The notes: a model not told the origin generated them from the sequence alone. A stretch of 64,000 bases of DNA from Alphaproteobacteria bacterium (GCA_028289425.1 JANQPL010000004.1:558001-622000), one strand, 5' to 3'; positions 34,319-42,740 are shown, numbered from the stretch's first letter. Made by a program: numbers and translations.

Positions 34319-35437
34319 ATGATTATGCGAACCACCCTCTTTTCGACTCTCTTTCTTTTTGTCGGTGCGGTAGTTGCACAGGCCGGCGTCGTGCAAGAAA
34401 CATTGAAATCGTCGCCTGCTTCCGTTGCCTCGTGGTCGACCGTCACGTTCAAAACCTCCTACACAGGGTGGCAGAGCAGCGGCCTCATGGTGGCCAAAGG
34501 TCAGCAGGTGACGATCTTCGGAGAAGGGCAGATCAATGGCGGACTGCCATTGCCGCTCGATCCCCGCCATTATGTCTGGGTACGGATTGGCGCCGATGGA
34601 CCGGTCTTCAATCTTGCAACGGATCAGCACACGTTTCAGGCAGAACAATCCGGCCTGCTTTACATAACTGCAAAGGGGGCCGATTTTTTCTGGGAAGATC
34701 GGCGCGGCACCTATCCGCCGACATCGCAGCGGGCACCGGAAGTTCCGTTCGAAGCGCATGCCACGGCCGTGGTCTGGAAAGCTGACCCATTGGAAGCGCT
34801 GCAGGCCTTGTCACAAGATCCGCTTGATCCGTTCGGGCAGGCCTATGCCGTCGCCGCGGAAGCCCCGCCATTGCCGGCGGGGTTCGATTATCTTTGGTAT
34901 TTGAGCGACGCCCAAGTGTTCGGCGCCTGGCAGGAAGGGGGGCGCAAGGGCATCCGCGGCACCACCCATTATGATTTCGGGATTGTGAAAAAGCCTGTGG
35001 ACATTCCGCTGACGGATGAAACAGAGATCTCGTTTGAATGGCGCTACGATGCGCTGCCTGCCCAGGGCCCGGAAACGGAAGTTCAATTCCACGACTATCT
35101 GAGCATCGCAGTCGAGTTCGACAACGGACAGGACATCACTTGGATGTGGAGCCCACACCTTCAAGAAGGGCTCAGCTTCCGGTGTCCGCTGCCGTGGTGG
35201 GATCAGCGCGAAACCCACCTGGTGCTCCAAAGCGGCACAGAAGGGTTGGGGGAATGGCACAGCCACACCCGGCCGGTGGCGCAAGACTATCGCCGCTCCG
35301 TCAATGTAGAGGTGCCCAAGCGCATTACCGGCGTTTGGTTCATCAACAGCGGCATTTTTGCCAAGGCCATGGGGGATGCGCGGTTCGCCAATGTGGTGAT
35401 CTCAAGCGCCGGCGTGGAAACGTCCATATTTGAGTAA
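34319..35437 (+). CDS. Exported DUF3047-like protein
   Basis: This 372-residue protein has a signal peptide (TLFSTLFLFVGAVVAQAG) and should be periplasmic or secreted. The second half fits DUF3047: ETEISFEWRYDALPAQ, the Trp-rich ITWMWSPHLQEG, then HLVLQSGTEGLGEWH and RITGVWFINSGIFAKAM. The first half resembles a small beta-sandwich domain of unknown type (KGQQVTIFGEGQING). Two ATGs lie close together (34319, 34325); either is possible. It is probably cotranscribed with the small protein upstream and is followed by a formyltransferase-like gene after 95 bases. Confidence 0.75.
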   Translation: MIMRTTLFSTLFLFVGAVVAQAGVVQETLKSSPASVASWSTVTFKTSYTGWQSSGLMVAKGQQVTIFGEGQINGGLPLPLDPRHYVWVRIGADGPVFNLATDQHTFQAEQSGLLYITAKGADFFWEDRRGTYPPTSQRAPEVPFEAHATAVVWKADPLEALQALSQDPLDPFGQAYAVAAEAPPLPAGFDYLWYLSDAQVFGAWQEGGRKGIRGTTHYDFGIVKKPVDIPLTDETEISFEWRYDALPAQGPETEVQFHDYLSIAVEFDNGQDITWMWSPHLQEGLSFRCPLPWWDQRETHLVLQSGTEGLGEWHSHTRPVAQDYRRSVNVEVPKRITGVWFINSGIFAKAMGDARFANVVISSAGVETSIFE

Positions 35438-35532
35438 ACGGCCGGTTTACCTTACTGCGCTCCTCTCGCCGCAACCGAACCTTAAGAGCAATGTGTTTAA
35501 TCTAGGACAAAACCAAGTTTCACAGGTGAGTT

Positions 35533-36171
35533 TTGTCCTTTCGCGTCATTGTCATTGCGGACCATGCGGATTCCGCGCAATTGGTGATCTATCTGCGGCG
35601 CCAGAACGCTGATTTGGACGCCACCGTTGTCACCACGCTGGACGATCTCGAGCGCGCGCTTGGGGATGATCCTTCGGATGTGCGCCTGATTTCATTTTGC
35701 TCAAGCGTCATCATTCCTGGCAGGATCCTCGATGTCTTGGGGCCGGCTCCTTACAACATCCACCCGGCATCGCCCGCCTTTCCCGGATCGCATCCGGACG
35801 CCTTTGCGGTGATGGCGGATGTCACCGAATACGGCGCGACAGCTCATGAGATGGTCCGCAAAGTAGACGAAGGCGCCATCGTGGATGTGGAACTGTTTCC
35901 CGTCATGCCCAATTCATCCGCCGAACTGTTGCGCGACATGGCATTTGTGGCGGCCGTCAGCCTGTACGCGCGGATCGCCGCCCATTGTGCCTTATCGGTG
36001 GCGCCGCTTCCGGCCATGGCGGACCAGCAATGGGGCCCACGCAAAACCACGCGCAAAGACTATCGTGCCCTTTGCGAAACGCCGCCTCCCGCCGACCTGG
36101 ATGCGCGTGATCGGTTGGAGCGGGCTTGCGGCTCCGATCTGGTTCGGCGTCCCCGCGCCCTGGCTGGCTAA
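35533..36171 (+). CDS. Formyltransferase-fold protein
   Basis: This 212-residue protein resembles the N-terminal half of formyltransferases such as Fmt and ArnA. Its catalytic-like segment YNIHPASPAFPG carries the Asn and His, and VDEGAIVD has the expected Asp. The C-terminal domain of Fmt is absent, so it is a short, single-domain member with unknown acceptor. The start is a TTG with AGGTGAG 4-10 bases upstream; no ATG is suitably placed. Its stop overlaps the convergent YeiH-type gene by 4 bases. Confidence 0.78.
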   Translation: MSFRVIVIADHADSAQLVIYLRRQNADLDATVVTTLDDLERALGDDPSDVRLISFCSSVIIPGRILDVLGPAPYNIHPASPAFPGSHPDAFAVMADVTEYGATAHEMVRKVDEGAIVDVELFPVMPNSSAELLRDMAFVAAVSLYARIAAHCALSVAPLPAMADQQWGPRKTTRKDYRALCETPPPADLDARDRLERACGSDLVRRPRALAG

Positions 36172-37271
36172 ACTAGCCCGGACATTAACGCAGCCAAGAC
36201 CAGCGCAGCAATGAAGACCGTTTCGGCGATCATGAGGGCGACGGGCTTCCAGCCGACGACGGCGAGCTTCTGAAAAGACGTCTTGATGCCCAGCGCTGCA
36301 ATGGCGGTGATCAAGCACAAGCGGCTCACCGCGCTCAACGTGTCGGTGACGATTTGCGGCACCTGACCAGTAGACGTAATGCCCACCAGCAAAAGGAACC
36401 CAATCAAAAACCAAGGCAAGATTGGCTGGCGCGGGGCATCCGGATTGCGCGGTGCTTTCAGAAGGTAACCGAACGCCACCACCACCGGCACCAACATAGC
36501 CACGCGTAAAAGCTTCACGATGGTGGACGTATCGCCTGCCTCCATCGAAATCGTGTATCCTGCGCCGACCACTTGGGCCACGTCGTGAATGGTGGCACCT
36601 AGAAAAATGCCCGCCGTATGCGGATCAAACCCTAAGCCGCTGATCATGGCGGGATAAGCCACCATGGCAATGGTGCTCAGCGTGGTGACGCCGATCACCG
36701 TAATCATGGTGTCCCGCTCTAAATTGGGATGGCGCGGCATAACAGAGGACAAGGCAAGAGCGGCCGACGCGCCGCAAATGGCCACGGCACCGCCCGACAG
36801 CAATCCGTTTTCCCGGCTTAGTCCCAGCACCCGCGCGAACAAGGCGCCGAACACGATGGTTGCACCAACGGCCACGATCACCAGCGCCACCGACTGCCAC
36901 CCAAGCGCCGTGATGTCGCCAAGGGTGATCCGGGCGCCCAACAGCGCGACCCCCAAACGCAGAATGTCGCGGGAGGCAAACTGAATGCCTGCAACCGTCG
37001 GGCCTTCCTCGGACAGGAAATGGAACCCTAGACCCAACAGCAGCGCGAACAACATGACCGGGGCGCCGTAATTGTCGGACAAGAACATGGCGGCAAATCC
37101 GATGACCAAACAGATGGCAACGCCGGGGGCGAGTTGTCGGGCGTGTTTGAGAAGGCCCGTCACACCACTTTCTGCGGGTACGGGGGATGACGGAAGACCT
37201 TCGAATGAATCGAGATAGGCGTATTTTTCCAGGAGCGACGTGTCCTCGCTCTTCTTCTTGTCGTTTGCCAC
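36168..37271 (-). CDS. YeiH-family putative sulfate exporter
   Basis: This 367-residue inner-membrane protein of the YeiH/YadS family (PF03601) has about ten hydrophobic helices. Typical segments are DILRLGVALLGARITLGDI, SGGAVAICGASAALALS and FLGATIHDVAQVVGAGY. Members are thought to export sulfate or related anions, and some act in taurine or thiosulfate metabolism. The N-terminus is charged and cytoplasmic. I chose the GTG at 37271, which has AGGA about 9 bases upstream; a longer frame to 37364 runs through the terminator region. It is convergent with the formyltransferase-like gene and downstream of a bidirectional terminator. Confidence 0.85.
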   Translation of the reverse strand: MANDKKKSEDTSLLEKYAYLDSFEGLPSSPVPAESGVTGLLKHARQLAPGVAICLVIGFAAMFLSDNYGAPVMLFALLLGLGFHFLSEEGPTVAGIQFASRDILRLGVALLGARITLGDITALGWQSVALVIVAVGATIVFGALFARVLGLSRENGLLSGGAVAICGASAALALSSVMPRHPNLERDTMITVIGVTTLSTIAMVAYPAMISGLGFDPHTAGIFLGATIHDVAQVVGAGYTISMEAGDTSTIVKLLRVAMLVPVVVAFGYLLKAPRNPDAPRQPILPWFLIGFLLLVGITSTGQVPQIVTDTLSAVSRLCLITAIAALGIKTSFQKLAVVGWKPVALMIAETVFIAALVLAALMSGLV

Positions 37272-37342
37272 AATCCGTGTCCTGCGAGTCAGGGAGGGTC
37301 GGTTGCCCCATATTTTGCAAAATCGTGGCAATAATACAAACG

Positions 37343-37392
37343 GCCCGCTCTGAGCGGGCATCAAAAAAGGGAGCCAATGGCTCCCTTGTTTT
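37343..37392. terminator. Double hairpin, bidirectional terminator
   Basis: GCCCGCT-CTG-AGCGGGC (37343-37359) and GGGAGCC-AAT-GGCTCCC (37369-37385) stand side by side, and the second is flanked by A6 and T6 tracts. It can end transcripts from either side. On the minus strand it lies directly after the tandem microproteins. Confidence 0.8.
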
Positions 37393-37441
37393 TTAAGCAG
37401 TGCGCCTTTCTGGCGGACCGCCGCGATGATCGCTTATTGCC

Positions 37442-37525
37442 TTATCCAAGAAGGAGGAAGGGCTGGGCCAATACCAATGTGACCGGGGCGAAAAAAGCGG
37501 CATTCAGGAAGTTTTGCGTGTTCAT
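37442..37525 (-). CDS. Microprotein B (27 residues), FAPVT...QPF type
   Basis: This short open frame reads from an ATG at 37525 to a TAA at 37442. GAGGA lies 7-11 bases upstream, a normal ribosome site. The product is hydrophobic, with a core FAPVTLVLAQPF, and matches microprotein A beside it at 9 of 12 core positions. Codons for the shared core differ mostly at third positions, which shows selection on the protein. It may insert in or sit on the membrane. Function is unknown. The double-hairpin terminator follows about 50 bases downstream. Confidence 0.72.
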   Translation of the reverse strand: MNTQNFLNAAFFAPVTLVLAQPFLLLG

Positions 37526-37556
37526 TGTCGTGTCCTCGAAAATAGCGGGTTGTTCG

Positions 37557-37649
37557 TTAGATCATGGCCATGAAAGGTTGAACCAAAGCCACCGTTACGG
37601 GGGCAAATACGGCCAGGTGGATCATGGCTTGGCGCTTAATGGTTTTCAT
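37557..37649 (-). CDS. Microprotein A (30 residues), FAPVT...QPF type
   Basis: This short open frame reads from an ATG at 37649 to a TAA at 37557, with GGAGAG 5-10 bases upstream. The product starts MKTIKRQAM with three basic residues, followed by a hydrophobic stretch carrying FAPVTVALVQPF. Microprotein B, 31 bases downstream, shares the core, so the pair arose by duplication. A leader hairpin with a GCGA tetraloop lies upstream. The basic N-terminus and single hydrophobic segment suggest a small inner-membrane peptide. No known family was recognised. Confidence 0.72.
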   Translation of the reverse strand: MKTIKRQAMIHLAVFAPVTVALVQPFMAMI

Positions 37650-37670
37650 CGTCTCTCTCCGTTTGGTTTG

Positions 37671-37684
37671 GTGTCTCGCGACAC
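37671..37684 (-). promoter_or_regulatory. Leader hairpin of the microprotein operon
   Basis: In the minus-strand transcript GTGTC-GCGA-GACAC is a perfect 5-base-pair stem with a GNRA tetraloop, ending 21 bases before the ATG of microprotein A. It may stabilise the leader or affect ribosome loading. Confidence 0.4.
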
Positions 37685-37813
37685 TGCACATGTGGGGGAC
37701 GAGAGGCCGATTTCATGTGACCTACGCTACACCCACGATGCGGCATAGCGGTTCAAGGGCTGATTAGCGGCAGAATGTGTCAGGGGTCACATTTTTTGTG
37801 AGAATGGGCGCTT

Positions 37814-39496
37814 TTAGGGCCGCAAGGCGTCCGCCAGTGGTGCCAAATGCTTCTCGAAGTGACGCCAGCGTCCAACGGAACTTTTATAGACCGGGCGCCT
37901 GACTTGGGCGGCGCTTGCCGTTTTGACAGATCGTTTTGTCTTATGAAAATCGAGGCAGTGGTCTTCCCACGGCAGACCGCAATGGTCGATGAGCTGCCGT
38001 GCGCTCTGCTCAAGATCGGAAACCACGTCTTCATACGCCACATCAAGCATAACGCCCGACGGCAATACCTGCTTCCAGTGGGCCATGAGCCGCTCATATC
38101 GCCTATATTCTCGTGCGAGGTCGTTCAAATTGTACGAAAAAAGCTGACCGTCCCGGAACAACTGAGCGTAATTTGAAAAGCACACGTCCATTGGGTCGCG
38201 GGTGCAGTGAATGATTTTGGCGTTTGGCACTATGATTGGTATGAGGCCGAGGAGATAATGGTTGGACGGCATTTTGTCCGTGACGTGCCGACTTTCAGCG
38301 GATAATTGGCGCTGTCTTCGAATGTACTCTTCCCCCATTTCTTTCTTTTGAGCGTCTGTGAGACGTGCGGCCAGTTCCGGCAGGGCCTCCCGCCGCTGTG
38401 GAATAAGGCTTTCGTTGTAGACGTCATTAAGGTGGGTTTGCTCGCCGCCACCGTATACAGACGAATGGGAGGCCAAGATCTGTTCGATGAGCGTGGTGCC
38501 GGACCTTGGCATTCCCACAATAAAGATGGTTGTGTTGTCTAAACATCCCAAATCGGGATAGCCCTTGATGGCGTCGGGACCAAAGTTGCGGATCGTTCTT
38601 TCGACAAAATCCTCATTCCGTTTTTCGTCAAACGGATGGGCGGCACGATAGATGTCGTTTCCTTTGCGATAGGCTTCAAACGCTTCATCAAAACGGCCGA
38701 CATCTTCGTAAGCCTTGCCAATTGTGAACCAAAGGGACTGAGCGTTGGCAGGCGCCATCTGTTCGGCTTTTTGTGCTAACGCTTCAATGTTTTTGACGAC
38801 GTCATCATCCTGTGTGAACGTCTTCAAATTCGACAGGCTGAACAGCGGTTCCGTATATTCAGGATCAAGCTTGATGGCCTGTTCAAGATGTTTCTGTGCG
38901 GTTTCCAAATCACCCTGCATAAATAAAGCATTGCCGAGTTCGGAATGGAGCACTGCCTTGTCCGGGTGCCGTTTCAACAGATCCTCTAGAATGCTTACAG
39001 CTTCATCTACCTTACCCAATTGCCGTTTTAGAACGGCCAGCGCTGTGAGGGATTGATCATGATGCGGATCGAATGTGAGTGCCTTTTCAATGTGCCCCAC
39101 CGCTTCTTTCCGGGCGCCCAGATCCATTAACACCAGACCGAGATTGCAGTGGCTTTGGAGGTCTTGTGGAGCCAATTCGACGGCGCGTGATGCCACCGAG
39201 GCTGCCTCTCTCAGTTGGCCGCTCTCATGCAGGATACGGGTAAACTGGTGAAGATGGTTCACGGTTGTCGGAGATAGGCTGCAGGCCTGTCCGGCAAAGT
39301 GCACGGCCAGATCTTGCCGTCCGCTTTGACGCGCAATAAGCCCCAGCAGCATGAGCGCCTGGTGGTTCCGCGGATTGTTGTCGATCAGGTGCCGGCAGAT
39401 CTGTTGAGCGGTTGCAAGATCGCCGGCTTGAAAAGCGTCGGATGCCTGTTGAAGTTGGCTTTCGGGCGTGCCGCTGTTTCCACTGTTTGAACTCAT
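37814..39496 (-). CDS. TPR-sulfotransferase fusion protein
   Basis: This 560-residue protein has about eight tetratricopeptide repeats in its first 300 residues (for example HCNLGLVLMDLGARKEAVGH), then a sulfotransferase domain. The PAPS-binding loop FIVGMPRSGTTLIEQIL lies near residues 325-335 and the 3'-phosphate-binding segment is IIHCTRDPMDVCFS. It has no signal peptide. Such fusions transfer sulfate to peptides or glycans in other bacteria; the TPR part probably holds the acceptor. The neighbouring exopolysaccharide locus 8 kb away and the sulfatase at 17 kb make a sulfated-glycan link possible, but this is inference. Confidence 0.87.
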   Translation of the reverse strand: MSSNSGNSGTPESQLQQASDAFQAGDLATAQQICRHLIDNNPRNHQALMLLGLIARQSGRQDLAVHFAGQACSLSPTTVNHLHQFTRILHESGQLREAASVASRAVELAPQDLQSHCNLGLVLMDLGARKEAVGHIEKALTFDPHHDQSLTALAVLKRQLGKVDEAVSILEDLLKRHPDKAVLHSELGNALFMQGDLETAQKHLEQAIKLDPEYTEPLFSLSNLKTFTQDDDVVKNIEALAQKAEQMAPANAQSLWFTIGKAYEDVGRFDEAFEAYRKGNDIYRAAHPFDEKRNEDFVERTIRNFGPDAIKGYPDLGCLDNTTIFIVGMPRSGTTLIEQILASHSSVYGGGEQTHLNDVYNESLIPQRREALPELAARLTDAQKKEMGEEYIRRQRQLSAESRHVTDKMPSNHYLLGLIPIIVPNAKIIHCTRDPMDVCFSNYAQLFRDGQLFSYNLNDLAREYRRYERLMAHWKQVLPSGVMLDVAYEDVVSDLEQSARQLIDHCGLPWEDHCLDFHKTKRSVKTASAAQVRRPVYKSSVGRWRHFEKHLAPLADALRP

Positions 39497-39565
39497 AAAT
39501 GTCAGTATAGGTCAATGCGGCTGCTCAACAAATGACCTGTTTGATCGTTCGCTGAAGGAAGGACG

Positions 39566-39590
39566 GGGAAGGGGGACCCTTCCCTGTTTG
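39566..39590 (-). terminator. Hairpin after the 1-Cys peroxiredoxin
   Basis: GGGAAGGG-GGA-CCCTTCCC lies directly downstream of the peroxiredoxin stop on the minus strand. It is a probable terminator, though the T-tract is imperfect. Confidence 0.55.
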
Positions 39591-39595
39591 CCTTG

Positions 39596-40258
39596 TTAAG
39601 CGCTTGGGTCCGGCACCTTGCGCAGATAGGGCTTCACCGTTTCCCAGCCATTGGGGAAGAGTTTTTCGGCCTCTTCATTATTGACGGCAGGCACGATGAT
39701 CACGTCTTCGCCGTGCTGCCAATTGGCCGGAGTCGCCACCTTGTATTGGGCGGTCAACTGACAAGAATCAAGCACCCGGAGCAACTCGTCGAAGTTCCGG
39801 CCGGTGCTCATGGGATAGGTCAGGCTCATTTTGATTTTTTTGTCGGGCCCCACCAGGAAAACCGAACGAACGGTTTGATTGTCGGCGGCGGTTCGTTCGC
39901 CCGCCGCCCCACCTTCGCTGGCGGGCAGCATGTCGTAGAGTTTGGCGATCTCAAGCTTCTCGTCCGCGACGATCGGATAGCCCAGCTTCGCGCCGGACGT
40001 CTCTTCAATGTCCTTCGTCCATGCTTTGTGATCGCTCACGCTATCGACCGACAGCCCCATGATTTTGCAGTTGCGTTTCTCGAACTCTTTTTGCATTTGG
40101 GCGAGATAGCCAAGCTCGGTCGTGCACACGGGCGTGAAGTCCTTGGGGTGGGAAAACAAAACGCCCCATCCATCGCCGATCCAGTTATGGAAATCGATTT
40201 GTCCTTCCGTCGTGTCGGCTGTGAAATTCGGGGCCGTGTCGTTGATGCGCAGGCTCAT
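39596..40258 (-). CDS. 1-Cys peroxiredoxin (Prx6-type)
   Basis: This 220-residue cytoplasmic peroxidase has its catalytic Cys45 in SHPKDFTPVCTTELGYL, followed by the long C-terminal extension typical of Prx6 (YKVATPANWQHGEDVIIVP). No second conserved resolving Cys is placed as in AhpC. It reduces hydrogen peroxide and alkyl peroxides, normally with a small-molecule thiol. GGAGG lies 4-8 bases before the ATG. It is followed on its strand by a hairpin and then by the sulfotransferase gene. Confidence 0.93.
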   Translation of the reverse strand: MSLRINDTAPNFTADTTEGQIDFHNWIGDGWGVLFSHPKDFTPVCTTELGYLAQMQKEFEKRNCKIMGLSVDSVSDHKAWTKDIEETSGAKLGYPIVADEKLEIAKLYDMLPASEGGAAGERTAADNQTVRSVFLVGPDKKIKMSLTYPMSTGRNFDELLRVLDSCQLTAQYKVATPANWQHGEDVIIVPAVNNEEAEKLFPNGWETVKPYLRKVPDPSA

Positions 40259-40431
40259 GGAAACCTCCTGTCCTTATGTGATGGGTGTGCCGCGGAGCGC
40301 GCCGCAAGGGTGGGCGCATTCACGCTTAATGAGTGACCAAATATTGTGCCTCGGGCGGTGAATTACCACACTCTAAGGGCTCAAACCAGAAATCGGCAGT
40401 GCCGACAAGACGTGCGCGACCGCGATAACAT

Positions 40432-41028
40432 TTATTTGAGGGAGTCCAGAAAGCGCCGGATCATCTTTCGCACTTCGCTCTTGGTCTTCTTTGGCGTTTT
40501 GCTTTCGCCGATGAGAAGTCCCCCCTCGATCAGCAGGCTCAACAGCATGCGGACAGAGACTTCAATGGGCTGTTTGGCAATCACCTTCTGATCCATGAGC
40601 GCCTGGAAGAGCCCGCGCAACAGCCCTAATGCCGTGCGCTCACCGATCTGTGCCAACCGTGTGGCGCCGATCACATTTGGGGCGTCAATCATGACAATCC
40701 GCCGGTAGGCGGGGTCCAAACAATGCTCCAAGAACATGTCGATGCCGTCCACCGTCGTGGCCCACAAGTCGCTCGTGTCGTCCATGGCATCGGCGATGCG
40801 CTGAACGATGTCCGCCTCCAGCATCTCCACCAGATCCGCAAACAGGTCCTCTTTGTTTTCGTAGTGGTGATAGAGCGCGCCCTTGGTTACCCGGGCATTT
40901 TTGCAAATCTCGTCGACAGAAGTGCGATGATAGCCCTGATCGGCAAACAGGTTCTGTGCGCTTTCCAGCAGCGCCAGCCGGGTCGCGTCTGCGTATTCTT
41001 CTTTTCGGCTCTTGCTCATAGGGTCCAT
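40432..41028 (-). CDS. TetR family regulator
   Basis: This is a 198-residue repressor with its helix-turn-helix in LLESAQNLFADQGYHRTS and ICKNARVTKGALYHHYENK. The C-terminal domain ends KMIRRFLDSLK. Two start candidates lie close together: the ATG at 41028 and another at 41019. An upstream extension is unlikely because it would run through the operator. It is divergent from a glutathione S-transferase gene, and half-sites for a TetR protein lie between them. It probably represses both in the absence of an electrophilic or hydrophobic ligand. Confidence 0.87.
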   Translation of the reverse strand: MDPMSKSRKEEYADATRLALLESAQNLFADQGYHRTSVDEICKNARVTKGALYHHYENKEDLFADLVEMLEADIVQRIADAMDDTSDLWATTVDGIDMFLEHCLDPAYRRIVMIDAPNVIGATRLAQIGERTALGLLRGLFQALMDQKVIAKQPIEVSVRMLLSLLIEGGLLIGESKTPKKTKSEVRKMIRRFLDSLK

Positions 41029-41040
41029 GATTGCTATACA

Positions 41041-41076
41041 ACATACTAACGGTATGTAACAAAATGAAGGTATGTA
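41041..41076. promoter_or_regulatory. TetR operator before the GST gene
   Basis: ACATAC-TAACG-GTATGT is a perfect inverted repeat (41041-41057), and a third half-site GTATGTAC follows at 41069-41076, directly before the GST start. It resembles the ACAT/ATGT operator at 20.67 kb. Confidence 0.75.
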
Positions 41077-41078
41077 CA

Positions 41079-41741
41079 ATGCTCACATTGTTCCACGCGC
41101 CGCTCACAAGATCCACCCGGGTTCGTTGGTTGCTCGAAGAACTCGACGTGCCGCATGACTTGCGCACCATCGATTTCTTCTCCGATGAACGATCGACGCC
41201 GGAGTTTCGTGCCCTCAGCCCGCTGGGCCGGTTGCCGGTCATTCAAGACGGTGACTTTGTGCTGTTCGAGTCGGGCGCCATCGTCGAATACCTGTTGGAG
41301 GAACATGGTAGTGGCCGGTTCCAGCCAGGATCGAGCCCGAAGGAACGGGCACCCATGCTGCAATGGATCCATTGGGGAGAGAGCACCATCTTGCCGGCCA
41401 TGGACAAGATCTTGGAACACGCCATTGTGCGCCCGCCGGACCAACGGGTGGCGTCGGTGGCCGAAGAAGGCCGCGTGCAAACGGGCGAATGCCTCGATGT
41501 GCTAGAGACCCAGCTTGCCAAAACAAAGGAAAAGGGGGGCTATTTGTTGGGCGAACTGACCGGAGCGGACTTCGTGATGTTCTACGGCGTGTGGTTTTCG
41601 GAACTTTTGGGCGAAACCGATAATCGGCCCAACCTCAAAGCCTATTACGATACGTTTATGGCGCGGCCGAAATTTCAGAAGGCCATGGCGGATTCGTTCG
41701 AAGCGGTCCAGGCCTTTGCCGACATGATCCCGACAAAGTAA
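41079..41741 (+). CDS. Glutathione S-transferase
   Basis: This 220-residue protein has the thioredoxin-like N-terminal domain of GSTs (LFHAPLTRSTRVRWLLEEL, SPLGRLPVIQDGDFVLFESGAI) and an all-helical C-terminal domain. The Ser in TRSTRV is the likely catalytic residue that contacts glutathione. It should detoxify electrophiles in the cytoplasm. I chose the ATG at 41079, preceded by AAGG; longer frames run through the operator. The gene is under the divergent TetR protein. Confidence 0.9.
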   Translation: MLTLFHAPLTRSTRVRWLLEELDVPHDLRTIDFFSDERSTPEFRALSPLGRLPVIQDGDFVLFESGAIVEYLLEEHGSGRFQPGSSPKERAPMLQWIHWGESTILPAMDKILEHAIVRPPDQRVASVAEEGRVQTGECLDVLETQLAKTKEKGGYLLGELTGADFVMFYGVWFSELLGETDNRPNLKAYYDTFMARPKFQKAMADSFEAVQAFADMIPTK

Positions 41742-41781
41742 TCGCAATTCGCGGCGGGCGTCCCCTGTATTAGGCGGGCGC

Positions 41782-42594
41782 CTATTGCGTAAAGAACAGC
41801 CGGGTCGTGTCGTCCGCCGGGAAAAAACTTTCCAGCCGGATTTCTTGAACCGTGATGTCGAATGGTGTGCCCAAGGTGGTCAGTGTGGTGAGGAACGATA
41901 ATTCGACGCCGTCCTTTTCAATGTCCACCGTTAGGATCGGCTTTTGCCAATCCTGCGGTACCATCTGGCGCCAATTCTCCGGTACGCCCGGATAATTCAC
42001 GCACTCTTCTAATATGTCCAAGGCTTCTTGCGGATTGCCGGCCGCATGCGCTTCCGCCTGCAGGCGCCGCAGCATGACCGTCGATACCACCTCCCAGTTT
42101 TTGATCGAACCCCGATATCCGTCCGGGTGCAGAAGGCCTTTGATCAAATTGGTTGAGACGTCCGGCAAATCGTCCAGACTGTCCACGCCATAAAGGAACA
42201 TCTGCAATTTGAGCGCCCCCATATTCGCTTGCAGTACATTGTGGAACCGGTCGAACACCATGGCGGGATAGGGCTCGTTTCCCTTGAGCAATTGCTCGAG
42301 CGCGCTGTTCACGGCGGACAACATTTCATCGCTTGGTGCACTTTCCCGGTAGCCCGGCGCAAATCCTGCCGCCAGCAGCAGTTCATTTCGGTCGCGCAAG
42401 GGGACTTCCAACGCCTCGCTCACGACGAACACCATGGCGCGGCTGGGGCGCGACCGCCCGGACTCCAAAAAACTAATGTGTTTTTGGGAGGAGTCGCAGC
42501 GCAGCGCCAGCTCCAATTGGCTGATTCCGCGCGTCTGGCGCCACGATTTCAGCAGCTCCGGAAAACTATTGTCGATCGTCAGGCTTATGGTCAT
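41782..42594 (-). CDS. XRE-type regulator with MmyB-like sensor domain
   Basis: This is a 270-residue regulator with an N-terminal helix-turn-helix of the Cro/CI type (LLKSWRQTRGISQLELALR, QKHISFLESGRSRPSRAMV). The C-terminal domain matches MmyB-like ligand-binding regions (AMVFDRFHNVLQANMGALKL). Similar proteins regulate short-chain dehydrogenases or sense fatty acids in actinobacteria and proteobacteria. I chose the ATG at 42594; the frame runs 12 codons further upstream. It is divergent from hsp20 with about 170 bases between them. Whether it controls hsp20 is unknown. Confidence 0.85.
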   Translation of the reverse strand: MTISLTIDNSFPELLKSWRQTRGISQLELALRCDSSQKHISFLESGRSRPSRAMVFVVSEALEVPLRDRNELLLAAGFAPGYRESAPSDEMLSAVNSALEQLLKGNEPYPAMVFDRFHNVLQANMGALKLQMFLYGVDSLDDLPDVSTNLIKGLLHPDGYRGSIKNWEVVSTVMLRRLQAEAHAAGNPQEALDILEECVNYPGVPENWRQMVPQDWQKPILTVDIEKDGVELSFLTTLTTLGTPFDITVQEIRLESFFPADDTTRLFFTQ

Positions 42595-42723
42595 GGGGTC
42601 AAATGTGACAGGGGCTGGTGCGCTTCGCAATTACCTTTCAAGTAATGGCCTCTATTCAGCCCGTTTTTGACGCAGATCAATGTTTGGCACCGCCAATGGG
42701 CCCAAATTACGCCCACATGCTGG

Positions 42724-42740
42724 CCGGCAAGACTTGCCGG
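42724..42740 (+). promoter_or_regulatory. Leader hairpin of hsp20
   Basis: CCGGCAA-GAC-TTGCCGG is a perfect 7-base-pair stem, 23 bases before the ATG of hsp20 and directly before an A/G-rich stretch that carries the ribosome site (AAAGGAGAGAGGAG). Heat-shock genes in alphaproteobacteria often have thermosensing leaders. This hairpin does not itself mask the ribosome site. Confidence 0.4.

Noticed and set aside
37377-37748. Plus-strand 123-residue frame over the microproteins
   Set aside because: Its product is irregular and Arg-rich, with no family look, while the minus-strand frames have ribosome sites and share a core.
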